From NCBI GenBank assembly GCA_002794785.1, contig NBBA01000003.1, positions 496,001-560,000 on the forward strand: a stretch of DNA of 64,000 nucleotides, given 5' to 3'. Below the pieces are notes generated by a model, which saw only the letters and a program-made list of their open reading frames with translations, searched no databases and was not told where the DNA came from. Made by a program: the position numbers and the translations under genes. This stretch comes from Coniferiporia sulphurascens. Taxonomy: Eukaryota > Basidiomycota > Agaricomycetes > Hymenochaetales > Hymenochaetaceae. Numbering within the stretch: position 1 is the first letter of the stretch; the number at the start of each line of letters is the position of its first letter. This document shows positions 1 through 10,658 of the stretch, in pieces.

Positions 1-81
1 ACGGGATCAGTAAGTATCGTGACTAGGAGTACCAGGACACTTGACCCCGGGACCCCCCGATGGCGAGCAACTAGCCGACGT

Positions 82-1471
82 TCAGTTGCCGCACTTGTTG
101 AGGTTGAAGTATTTGCCCAGAGCTGGGTTGTTCGTGTATGCATCAACGTTCTGTAACCAGCCATTGACAAACTGGTGGAGGCTGTATGCGGTTGACAGGG
201 TAATAAGAAGAAAAAGTCCGTCAGATTCAAGAAAATTGAAAAATGTGAAATTGGCTTACTAGTCAAGATTGTTCTGACATCTGCAGCATGAGGTGTAGGC
301 TGCGGCAGTAGCTGCGTCCTGCCGAACCGAATAAAGACAAATGAGCTCTCAGTCAATACCGAGGGAGAGTGAATATTCCGCACGTAGGTGAGACCGCGCG
401 TCCAACCGTTGTACATGCCGATCGTCAAAAGAACGTTACCGTTGTTTGACGCCAGAGAGCTGGAGAAGTAAGACGCTCCCGTACGAATGTTGTAGTCCTG
501 TCGGATAATAAGTAAGATATACTCTCAAAAAGACGGCGATTGACGTACAGGGTCTTTGCAGTTGCCCCCCGGCGCGTCTCCGCACTTGTCCTTCGTAAGC
601 TGCATGAGACCCTGCTCACCTGCCCCACCGACCGTGTTGGGGTTGCATGAGCTCTCTTGCATAGCAAACGAAGCAAGCATGATTGGGGGAACTAATGGAA
701 AGCGAAGAAAGCATGTTAATAGACAGAAAAAGAAGATAAAATAGCTGCTTACTTCCGTACTGGTTCCCATACTGTTCGAACAGAGAAATGTAGTCGGAGC
801 AAGCTGAGAAAGGAGTGTTTGCTTGCTGTACGGCCCAGGAGAGGTCAACGGCAACGAGTTCGGATACTTGGACATTTGGAGGTTGCCAGCCACCGCTGCT
901 GATACCGCAGTTGAGCCAGTCAATGTCACCGTTCGGCCCACTGGTTGCCGTTACATCCTCTATTTTTAAAGTAAACAGCAACAATTTAGCTGACAAGACT
1001 CATCTGATCCACCCAACAAATACACGTACTAGTTGCGCCGATGTTTCCGCACGTAGAAACTACGTTTATAAGTCCAGCTGCAGCGCTAGCACCGGAGATG
1101 CTGCCACCCTTGTTGTCAGACGACGTCTTCTTCGGCTTGGAGCTCGAAGATGTCGGAGTCCAGGTTGATGAGGCCGGTGCCCAGGTCGAGGAGGCCGGAG
1201 TCCAGGTTGAGGAAGTTGATTCAGCGGAGTATGTGGAGGACGACGACAGCGAAGTCGATGCCACGGTGGACGTCCGTGCCTTGCACCTCTTCGAACCATC
1301 AGTCGAGCGCCTAGCCTTCGCGATACTCTCAGAGGGCGCCCGGTGCTGAACAAGGCGCCGGTGTGCGTCAATGTGATGGCCTGATGACCTTTCGTGCAAA
1401 AGTGATGCGTGGACGTTGAGCGTCAGGAGACAGCCCACGATGAGCGCGGTAAGAGTACGGAGAGGAGTCAT
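82..1471 (-). CDS. Secreted lysozyme-like protein, transglycosylase SLT domain (GH23-like)
   Basis: Spliced model of about five exons. The protein starts MTPLRTLTALIVGCLLTLNV, a clear signal peptide, so it is probably secreted. A low-complexity Ser/Thr linker follows (roughly residues 45-110) with STWTPAS-type repeats. The catalytic part reads LASFAMQESSCNP, GGAGEQGLMQLT and IGMYNGWTRGLTY, the pattern of lysozyme-like SLT domains; the Glu in MQES is the likely catalytic acid. The chain ends ...KYFNLNKCGN and is Cys-rich. Introns fall near 971-1036, 685-755, 500-550, about 310-395 and about 195-260. Known for the family: cleavage of beta-1,4 bonds in peptidoglycan-like glycans. A role against bacteria or in digesting them is inference. 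The start was chosen at 1471 because the signal peptide begins there and a TATA box lies about 110 bp upstream. Confidence 0.82.
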
Positions 1472-1583
1472 GGGTGTTGAACGAGCGGTGGAAAAAGAAT
1501 GTGGGGAGATCGGGAGAGGGAGATGGGGAAAGACCAGATGGGGGACTGGATGAGGAGACGGTGCTAGGGGCGGGATGGAGAGG

Positions 1584-1590
1584 CTATATA
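1584..1590 (-). promoter_or_regulatory. TATA box of the lysozyme-like gene
   Basis: TATATAG read on the minus strand, about 113 bp upstream of the start codon at 1471. The spacing fits a fungal core promoter with a short leader. It also argues against an in-frame upstream start at 1621. Confidence 0.45.
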
Positions 1591-1977
1591 GCCTTACCGC
1601 TCGGCTCGGTAAAGATTTCACACTACGTCGCTACATGGCCGTCGGGCTGATGTCCAATCGCAGACCCACTCTCGTCGCCAAACACTTGTGATCGCTCTCC
1701 ATTCATTTCGAATCGTCCTTTCGATTAGCGCTTGGCAGACCAATCACATCCTACTGCCGATCGGCCAAGAAGCCCTCTGCCTCCATCACGAGTCCGGATG
1801 CACGAGAAAAATAAGTATAAAATGCTCAAAGGTCCCCAGGTATTCATCAAGCAGTGACCATGGTCAACCTTTCTGCGCGACCGTCAAGAAAATGCCACAG
1901 CACGGGAAGGTATTCAATATTACATAATGTGGCGAGCCGGCTCGTCCCGTCACGTGATCCGTGTAGTTCCTAATGTC

Positions 1978-1985
1978 GACGTGGA
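1978..1985 (+). promoter_or_regulatory. Candidate unfolded-protein-response element upstream of ERO1
   Basis: GACGTGGA lies 92 bp upstream of the ERO1 start codon. GACGTGG is the core bound by Hac1/XBP1-type bZIP factors, and ERO1 is a classic target of that response. The motif is short, so this is inference. Confidence 0.3.
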
Positions 1986-2076
1986 ACGTGCGGCGGCACT
2001 CACTCAGCATCCCACCACTCTCGCCGTTCTTCACTTTGTCCCTCCTCGTCAATTGATAGCGTGTCTTGCGCTTTAG

Positions 2077-4302
2077 ATGTTGGCCTCATGTCGCTTTCTG
2101 CTCCCTTCCCTCTTGTTCTCTCTCCTTGTCAACTTAACAGCGGCCCAATCCGTGGAGCAGTCCTTCCTCGGAGACTCCTTGGTCACAGAAAATCAGGTTC
2201 AAAATGTCCTTGAACATCAGCCCGCCAAGAACCCGGGATGTCGGCATGTCGTCAGTCATGCCGCTTTATATATTTGGGCTTCTTCAATGCTGAATGTCTT
2301 GTTGCATATAGCCGACAGGTCCCATTGAAATGACCCAGTGTGATTTTGAGACCGTGGAGAGTGTCACGGATGAACTATATGACAATCTTCACGACCTTAC
2401 CAGTACGCCTTTCTTTCGGTTCTTCAGGGTGAGTAACCATTTACTCTGACAGCACTCACAACAAATTATTGAGCGCTCTGCCGGGCTAGGTGGATCTTTA
2501 CCGGGAATGTCCGTTTTGGAGCGAACATGGATTCTGTATGAACAGGGAATGTGGTATTTCAACTGTCGATGAGGTGAGTAGATGTTTTCTGCGTTTCTCT
2601 CTGTTCCGTATTTCTCAAATAACAACGCAGAGCGAAATTCCGGAAAGGTGGAGGGCTGCAAGTCTGAGTAAAATCGAGCTACCTCCTGCAGAATTGGTGG
2701 GCCCTAGCATGACTCCCTATCGATATAATTCCAATCAAGTCCGCAGAGAGATTCCCTGTCAGGGTGTTATTACCGGGACTCGGATTACTGTTTCATGGAT
2801 GATCCTAATGGTAAGTTGGGCTCAACGCGTGAAATTCGCTGTATCATTTACGTGCTTTCTCAATGCAGAGGGGGAGTACATTGATCTCATTGCAAACCCG
2901 GAAAAGTTTACGGGCTACGCCGGGCCATCGGCCCATCGTATTTGGGATTCGATATATACCGAGAATTGCTTTGGAATCTCTGAACTAAATCTTTTGTCGG
3001 AGTCCAGTCCCGAACCTGTCTCTCCCGCTGACCCTGAAGCGGCTCTACTTCGTCACGAGGGCGTGGATTCTTCGGAACAATGCTTGGAGAAAAGGGCCTA
3101 TTATAAAATCATCTCCGGTTAGTACAATTATTTTCCTCTGTGTCATGCCCCGGAGAAGACGTTCTGCGCTAGGTCTGCATACGTCTATATCAACACATCT
3201 CTGCCATGAATGGTTTAACCAAACGAGTGGAGAGTGGGTGAGTAGAAGGTGCCACCGTATTGCTTTTCTGTGCTTACAAAGGAACACAAGGCTCCGAATC
3301 TCCAATGCTTTGTCTCGCGCGTCGCTTCGCATCCTGAGCGTCTGAAGTATATGTACTTCAATACCGTCTTGTTAATGCGTGCCGTTGCTCGACTCGGACC
3401 GTATCTCTCGGCATATGATTATTGTTCCTGCTCTTCCGAGAATCACGACCAGGATGCATATACGCTTGAAAAGCTGGACAAAGTTATCGACATCTCGAAG
3501 AATGTCGGTCAGTTTGACGAGTCCGTTTTGTTCCGAGGCGAGAATGCGAACGTAAGCGAAGATGTCAATTTTCCTTGTTCAAACGAAGCTGAATTTTTAT
3601 TCTAAAAGATTGTTAAAGAGGAGTTCAAGACACATTTCCGGAACGTTTCGCGTATAATGGACTGCGTGGGATGCGATAAATGTCGTCTATGGGGAAAGAT
3701 TCAAACATCAGGGGTTGCAACTGCGCTGAAAGCCCTCTTTGAGATGGATGAGAAAGCCTTAGAGTGAGTCCATGATCCGCCCTTTCTCCTTATACTGTCT
3801 CTAAATTTCCCTCCGCTTTTTAGTCCCAAGTCAAACTCAGACTTACTCACGCGATCCGAAGTCGTCGCGCTCATAAATACCATGCATCGTTTCACGGAGA
3901 GCCTGTACTTCGTAAATAACTTCCGCCGCATGTGGGCGGATGCACCGGAAGAAGAATCGGACGAACTCGTTCAGGAGGCTGAAAAGATTTTGGCTCAGTC
4001 CGTGAGTCAACGTATATCTTATCTCCTTAACCACGACTCACAACCAACCTAAGCCTCAGACGTCTTCTGCGCCGGATGCATTCGGATCGCCTGAGAATAA
4101 TATGAACCGAACACCGAGCCGGCAGGAAATTTACGGGTCAATGAAGCGAAGCCTCTGGAACTTCGTCTCGTTGTGCAGACGATGTACGTCGGATTGCGTA
4201 AATAACTGCATGAAGGTTGTCGACTTGATGGTCGACTTAGTCCAGTCGTCACTGAAGTCTATTGTGACGGACAAGTCTGCCGGACCGCGCAGCGATCTGT
4301 AG
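2077..4302 (+). CDS. ERO1: ERO1, endoplasmic reticulum thiol oxidoreductase
   Basis: Spliced gene with about eight short introns and a product near 580 residues. The N-terminus is a signal peptide ([20 protein letters not shown]), placing it in the ER lumen. Diagnostic segments in order: [35 protein letters not shown], the outer shuttle-cysteine region; [26 protein letters not shown] in the FAD-binding core; [13 protein letters not shown]; and [14 protein letters not shown], which carries the CxxC active site next to FAD. Ero1 reoxidises protein disulfide isomerase with FAD and O2, so it drives disulfide formation in secreted proteins. It is divergent from a Cys-rich secreted protein and has a candidate stress element upstream. 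The C-terminus after about 4030 has no strong motif beyond the helical core. Exon edges are approximate. Confidence 0.93.
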
Positions 4303-5882
4303 CTGTTTAATTCTGTCATATTTTTCGTATTTGTCTTATATTTACCCACTACGAGGAGTCATTTGAAGGTAGCACAACTCAATTGTAATATATGCATGTC
4401 CTCTCTGTAACTCCAGCGGAATTTGGAATTTCGGATCTTGGCGGACGCGGCCTTGGTACTTTCCCCCCTCATTAACTTCCCGATCCTGAAGGTTTCGAGC
4501 CAGGGTCAGGTTCTCTGACTTCCACACCGTTAACTCCCGACGGCCTCTACAGGTCAAGCGCTACTTCAATTATGCGAATGCACGACTATAGTAAAGCCAT
4601 TCGATTGATTCGACCAGACTGACTCTGCCAGTAGAACGCAGCAAAATTCTTTGACTGAGTCTTCCGTCAGATTAGTCTTCCCAACAACAACAAAAAGTGA
4701 TTCACGAGTAGTACCCGAAAAGCCTGGACTGCGACGAGAGATTATCCTTCAATGTCAGCCCATTAACTACGTATCCGAGAGTAGCCTGCCCGACCCCGCC
4801 CGAGCGCCCCTACAGCAAATTGGATTCAAATTGTAACGCAACACTCCAAGCTATAGAAGCATATTTATCCTGATAGCTATCCCTTGCAGAATTCAAGTTG
4901 CGGTGTGCCTGGAGTGTCGACCTGAAGCTACTGTACGAGCTGCGATCCGTTCCGCGTTCAAGTTCCGAGTCGCGAGACGCGGCGTCGGACTCGCGCGTCT
5001 TTTGAATAAATTAGTCACGTGAACGCGACATAAAGGACCGAACTTATTTGCAATGCGCGTTGTGCGCTGCTCAACCTCGACTTCCGAGTCGTTTTAGCTT
5101 GGCAAGTTGATACGGGGGGAGCGACGTCCTGTGCAGACTCAGTAGTCGATAAAATGATTCGTACTCTTAAAACTTCCGTGGATGCATCGGGGAAGGCCGG
5201 TGATCCGGGAGGAACGCTGTCCGAGTGCACTATCAAACCTAGGACACGACTTGAAGGAAGGAGACACGACTTCTTCTAGCACCCTTGCCCGATGAATAAT
5301 TACTTCTCCTTCTGAGTACGTCGTGACCGATCACGTTAAGCCCGGAGATAGTGTCCATAGTTCTATCGACGGACAGGTGACCCTAATGCGTATTGGCTAC
5401 TGCAATTTCTACGAGAGTTTGAGATTTTACTGTACAGTATTGTAGAACCGATGCGGATGTCTCGTCTCGATTGCTTATGGGACACCAGTGTTTTCGTACG
5501 ACATTCGTTCTGGGCGCAGACAATTTGCATTTTACTTTACTATTTTATTTTGCGGCTTTGGTTATTGGAATATCTTTGAGAATTAGCCTTCGAAAAAAAA
5601 TACCAAAACCTGTAAGTCCAGTAAGCCTGATATTGTAAGAATGTTATAGAGTTACTTACTTTATTGCCGTTGCATAATCATTTAGAGTCGGCAAGCTTAT
5701 TAGCTTTTCACACGGTCGAGACCTTCGACGTGTCGAAATTGAAAACGCTGTACGGCGGTTATTCTCCAACCACTTTCCCCCCACTATCACTTGCGGTCAG
5801 TTCTGTCTAGTCATCGACAGAAAACCGTACCCAGGTCTCCCCCGTCAAGGCAACTCGCAAAAAGGACATCAATTCTTCAAGC
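4303..5882. other. Intergenic region, no gene seen
   Basis: About 1.6 kb between ERO1 and the vigilin gene. Only short open frames without family features or splice continuity were seen on either strand. The right end is the promoter and leader of the vigilin gene. AT-rich tracts occur near 5520-5660. Confidence 0.5.
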
Positions 5883-8800
5883 ATGGCGCTTTCTGCTGCT
5901 GACTTCCAGGTGCGTGCCGTTCTGCACACCTCTTCGCTGGCAGGGGTCTATATATTTTGCACGCATTGACATGTGCTGCCGCTTCTTCGGATCGTCCTAA
6001 AAAGAAGAGGCACGAGCTCGAGGGAGCGCCGGACCCGTTTCCCTCGCTCACCGACGATTCTCCTGTGAAACCGAAGCGCAGCAATGCCGCGCCTGCACCA
6101 CTGGATTCAGAGGCGGCCTTCCCGTCGCTTGCGCCCTCTTCGGCAACTCAGGCTCGGCAGACGGCACCCGCATGGGGCGCGGCGGCTCCGCGTATCGCGC
6201 CCGCGGTACCCATGCAAAGCATCGTCACGGACAGCTTCACGCTTGGCTCGGTTGATTTATCTTCTGCCGGCAAGGACGGGAGGCCGATGACTCTCGGCGA
6301 GGTGATGAAGCAGGTGATGGTCAAGTACGCTAAGGTGCGCGTTGAGGCGAGCTCGAACTCCAAGACGCGCCAGACAACGTTCCACCTCAAGTCGGAATCG
6401 GCGAAAGAGCTCGAAAAGGCGAAGAGGTCACTCGTTGCTATGATCAGCCCCCAGGTAAGCTTCTGCTCGGTGTGTATCTCCTTATTTCCGGCTGAAGCTT
6501 TTACAGATCTCTGTCGTTTTAAATGCTCCTGCGTCAACAATTGCAGCGATAGTCGGACCTAAAGGTATTTCTACATAGCTCACTGCGATGGCAATAATCT
6601 CAAGTGTTACAGGGGCGACACTCAAGCAAATTCGCGACCAGACCAACGTCAAAGTGGACATTCCGCGAAGGGAGACCATTCCGTCTCCTACACAGGCCAA
6701 CGGCAACGGAAATGCACACCACGAAGGTACTAGTGACAACGATGACGAGCCTACCGTTCCTGTGACTATCAGCGGTCCCCAGCCGCTGGTCTGTGAGGCT
6801 CAGACCATGCTTAAGGCTATTATTGCGACCAGGACCTCGAAAACCACGCAGCGCGTGCGCGACATTCCCGAGAATATCCTCCCCTTCGTCGTTGCGCGCC
6901 GTACCGAGTTCTTGGCAGGAGCTGATGGTTTGGACATCAATCTCTCGCTTAATCAACCGGAACGCGAGATCACGGCTAGCGGCGACAGAGAGGCTGTCCT
7001 GAAGGTCGTTGAGAAGATTAAGGCTACCATTGAGTTCCTCAAGACAGATCTCGTGCAGTTCTCTATGAACTTGCCTAAGCGCCAGCATAGGCTCCTTGCT
7101 GGCCGTGCAGGGGAAGAGATCCTGGCCAAGAGTAAATGTGGCGTTGTCATTCCTCGTCCTGAGGACCCAAGCGACCAAATCACTGTCTGGGGCAATGCAA
7201 ACGACCTAGCGGCGGGCATGGCAGCAATCATGCAGAAGGCGAATTCTCAGTATATTCACGAGTTCCCTCTGCCCGGTCCTGTTACCCTATCAAAGCAGCT
7301 AGTTACGTACATGACGAAGATATCTTATCCGAAGTCTTTGGCTGCTGCTCACCCTGGTACTTCAATTTATACTCCTCCGGCTGGCTTAATGAATACGGCT
7401 CAAACTTTGAACATTGACATTGTCGGCGAAAGGGCGAATGTCGACGCTGCTGTCCAACAACTTTCGTCCTTCATCAGCGACCTGATGGGTGGCATAAAAG
7501 AGGTCGAGATTGACTGGCTTCTCCACCGAGTTCTTATCGGAAAGTCCGCCAAGAAGTGTGTAAAACAATTTTGCGCTCCAAAACCTTATTAAATCTTATT
7601 CACAGGATCAAGCAGTTCTACGACAACCACAACGTCCGCCTATTCTTCCCTGACGAGTCTAACGAGGAATCTTCCGTCCTACTGGTGTACGACCCTACAT
7701 CTTCCGCAGCTTCTCGTAACCCGCTTGAGAAGGGTAAACATCTCGATGAAGTTGAGAAGGAATTGTTGAGGCTTGCTCGGGATGCTGCCGACGTCAAGAG
7801 TGAACTCATTCCGGTTGAAGCGAAGTGGCATTCGTACATTGCAGGAAAAGACGGTACTACCCTGAATGCGTGAGGAACATTCCTCTTCCTTATTTGTTAC
7901 CTTATGTTCATGTTAATTTAGGATCATTGGTGAGGACAAGACACTTTCGATCAAAATTGGGAAGGACGCCGGAGGCGAGACCCCAGACTTCATTCTGGTT
8001 CGCGGAGCCAGCGTAGATGTAGATCGCGCCGTCAAAGAAATCTATGACATCGTTGAGAACGCGAAGAATGAATTGATCGATAATAGCTATGTGCGTATAT
8101 TCCCACTTTCATATTTGGTCGCAGTGCTCAAATACACTAGTCTGTCGAGTTCGAAATTAACAGAGATTTCGTCGGTCGTATCGTTGGCAGTCATGGCGCA
8201 GCGGTCAATAGGCTCAGGGACACCCTCGGCGTCAAGGTCGATTTCTCAGACGAGGTGGAGGAGAAGGAGAAGGAGGGAAACAAGAAAAAGAAGACGTCCA
8301 CCCAGAAGGCAAAGGTCAAGGTGAGGAATATACTTGATCCGTATTTCTCTTAGGACTGTAATGACAGCTCCATTTAGATAATCGGAAGGAAGGAAAACGT
8401 AGAAGAGGCCAAGAAGCGGATCCTCGGTCAGGTCGAGAGGCTTGTGCGTGAATATAAACTCTTCTTTGGACGGCAGTATTTAATACTTGCTCTTGATGCA
8501 GGCTGATGAGACTTCCGAGGTCCTGAAAATTCCCACCCAGTACCATCCGTCGCTCATTGGCCAGAATGGCAAGTATGTTATCCGTCTCGAAGAAAGGTAC
8601 TCCGTCAAGATCACCTTCCCGCGCGAGACCGCTGAAAACGGCGAGGGGAAGACGAGGGAGTCTCTGAAGTCCGACGAGGTTCTTATCAAAGGTGGCCGAA
8701 AAGGCGTAGCCAGCGCAAAGGCCGAGATTCTAGAGGTATATGGTATGATACTTCCATTGCCCTACCCATCTGAATAGTTGCTTGCAGTCCGTGGAGTATG

Positions 8801-10344
8801 AGAAGGAGTCGAACAATGTTGTCAAGTTTTCCGTCCCCTCAAAATCGGTGGCTCGTATTCTTGGTCGTGGCGGCGCGAGCATCAACGAAATTAAAGATGA
8901 AACTGGCGCTCAAATCGATGTCGACAGGTCTTCTGATGACCCCCAATCCACCAACATTACTTGCCGTGGGACAAAGAAGGCTATCGCTGCGGCGAAGGCT
9001 GCTATCGTAGCTATTGCCGATCAGGTCGACCAGGAGTTATCGGTCAGCCTCACCATCGAGAGGAAGTTCCATCGCTCGATCATTGGTGCTGGGGGTCAGG
9101 GCCTTCGTGATCTTGTTACTCGGTGCGGAGGTCCTACTGACCCTAAGCATCAGGCGAGCCTGATTCGGTTGTAAGTCATCATCTCCTGCAGCCTGTCGTG
9201 TGTTTGTTTATAAAGCATCTACGCCAGCCCTCATCAGTCCGAACCATCTGATGAGATTCGCCTGAGGGGCGATGCGGTAATTGTTAAGAAGCTCCAGGAG
9301 GAGTTGGAGAAACTTGCCTCCTCCCTTCGCGATCGTGTTGTACTCTTCGTTGAGGTTCCAAATGCTCAGCACAGGGCCTTGATTGGAAGGAATGGACAGC
9401 ATCTTAACGATCTTCAAACCCGCACTGGCGCTCAGGTACAATTCCCCGGCTCTCGTTCATACAACCAGATAGGCGATGCGGAAAATGCGTCCGATTTCGA
9501 AAATGTCAACCCGCAGGACTTGGTTAAGGTGTCTGGCACTCATGCCGCCTGCGAGAAAGCTATTAAAGAACTGACCGTAAGTGTTTGATCAGGCGAGGTC
9601 ACTAAGGGATTTTCCCTCACTTTGACTCTCTACAGGCAAGCATCAAAGCCCCTGCGCCAGAGGCCGTAACCGACACAGTTTCTGTTCCCCTGAAGTACCA
9701 TCACTTCATCAGCCAGCAAGGTAACTTCTTTAGGACTCTACGCTCCTTTGGTGTAAATGTGGAACAATCTGCGACGCCCTCGAAGTTCGCCTTGCCATCT
9801 CGTCCGCAAAGTGAAGACGCAGCATCCGCTCGCATTGACGATGCAGAGGACAGCACGGCATCCCGCGGCATCGAATGGCAAGTTGTACCCTATTATCAGG
9901 ACGCCGAAGAGGGCGAGTCTGTGTGGACACTTAGGGCCCGTGACGATGCCGGCATGGAGAAGGCTAAGAAGCTCGTTGCCGAAGCTATCCAACAAGCCGA
10001 GGGATCTTCTTTAGTTGGCTTCCTCACACTCCCCGATCGGACCGCTTTCCCTCGCATCGTCGGTTAGTGAAGTTTTCAATCTCTCCGATAAGAGCGAACT
10101 CACGATCATATTTTAAGGTACCAAGGGTGCTAACGTCTCCCGTCTGCGGGCTGAGACCGGTGCCGATATCACTGTCAGCCGGGAGAACAACACAATCACC
10201 ATTGTCGGTCAGTGTTTTCGTCTGGCTATCACACAATTGCGAATTATGAATCAATAATCTGTAGGCTCTGAATCTTCCATCGAGGCCGCTAAGGAAGCTG
10301 TCCTTCGTATCACCTCGAGCCGAGGCGGACGTAGGGGCGATTGA
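5883..10344 (+). CDS. SCP160: Vigilin / Scp160-like multi-KH RNA-binding protein
   Basis: Spliced gene with roughly ten short introns, giving a product of about 1,280 residues. It begins MALSAADFQ; after one intron it continues with HELEGAPDPFPSL. It then carries a long series of KH domains. GxxG-type loops seen in order include GPKGATLKQI, GRAGEEILAK, GKSAKK, GKDGTTLN, GSHGAAVNRL, GQNGKYVIRL, GRGGASINEI, GAGGQGLRDL, GRNGQHLNDL and GTKGANVSRL. One late KH repeat has SQQGNFF in place of a normal loop, so it is probably a degenerate copy. The protein ends SSRGGRRGD. In yeast Scp160 binds ribosomes and mRNA at the ER and affects translation and mRNA partitioning. The same role here is inferred from architecture. 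It is convergent with the SR140 gene downstream. Confidence 0.9.
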
Positions 10345-10658
10345 CCTCCCACAACAATCTCCCGAATTTTGGCAAGGATATCAGGACGGATGGAATCTTA
10401 AAAGCATACTACAAGCCTTTATAACTTACACTATAGTGTTTCTGTTACTCGCTTGTTTTCCTTATACCCTTTGCATTTTCGGGATTAGACCACTTTCAGT
10501 GTCGAGTGAGCTATGTTAAGTTAAGGCCGATCTCCCGCTGAAGTGGATCTTAGCGCCCAGGCAAGTATTCGTAACAATGCTATCAACAATGGTGCAAGCA
10601 AAGTAAATAATTAAATAGTAGTGTGAATCAAAACGGGGAAGGCAATACGAAATTTGCC
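10345..10658. other. Convergent 3' intergenic region
   Basis: 314 bp shared by the 3' ends of the vigilin gene (+) and the SR140 gene (-). AT-rich, with AAATAATTAAATAG near 10600-10620. It probably holds both 3' UTRs. Nothing else was seen. Confidence 0.5.

Larger units (their letters stand above)
1472..2076. promoter_or_regulatory. Divergent intergenic promoter region
   Basis: 605 bp between two divergent start codons, one for the secreted lysozyme-like protein (left) and one for ERO1 (right). It holds a TATA box for the left gene and, on the right side, a palindromic CACGTG (1951-1956) and a GACGTGGA motif (1978-1985). No coding content was seen. Confidence 0.6.

Noticed and set aside
1471..1621. 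In-frame upstream start for the lysozyme-like gene at 1621
   Set aside because: The added residues have no signal-peptide form, and the TATA box at 1584-1590 lies inside. The start at 1471 opens a clean signal peptide.
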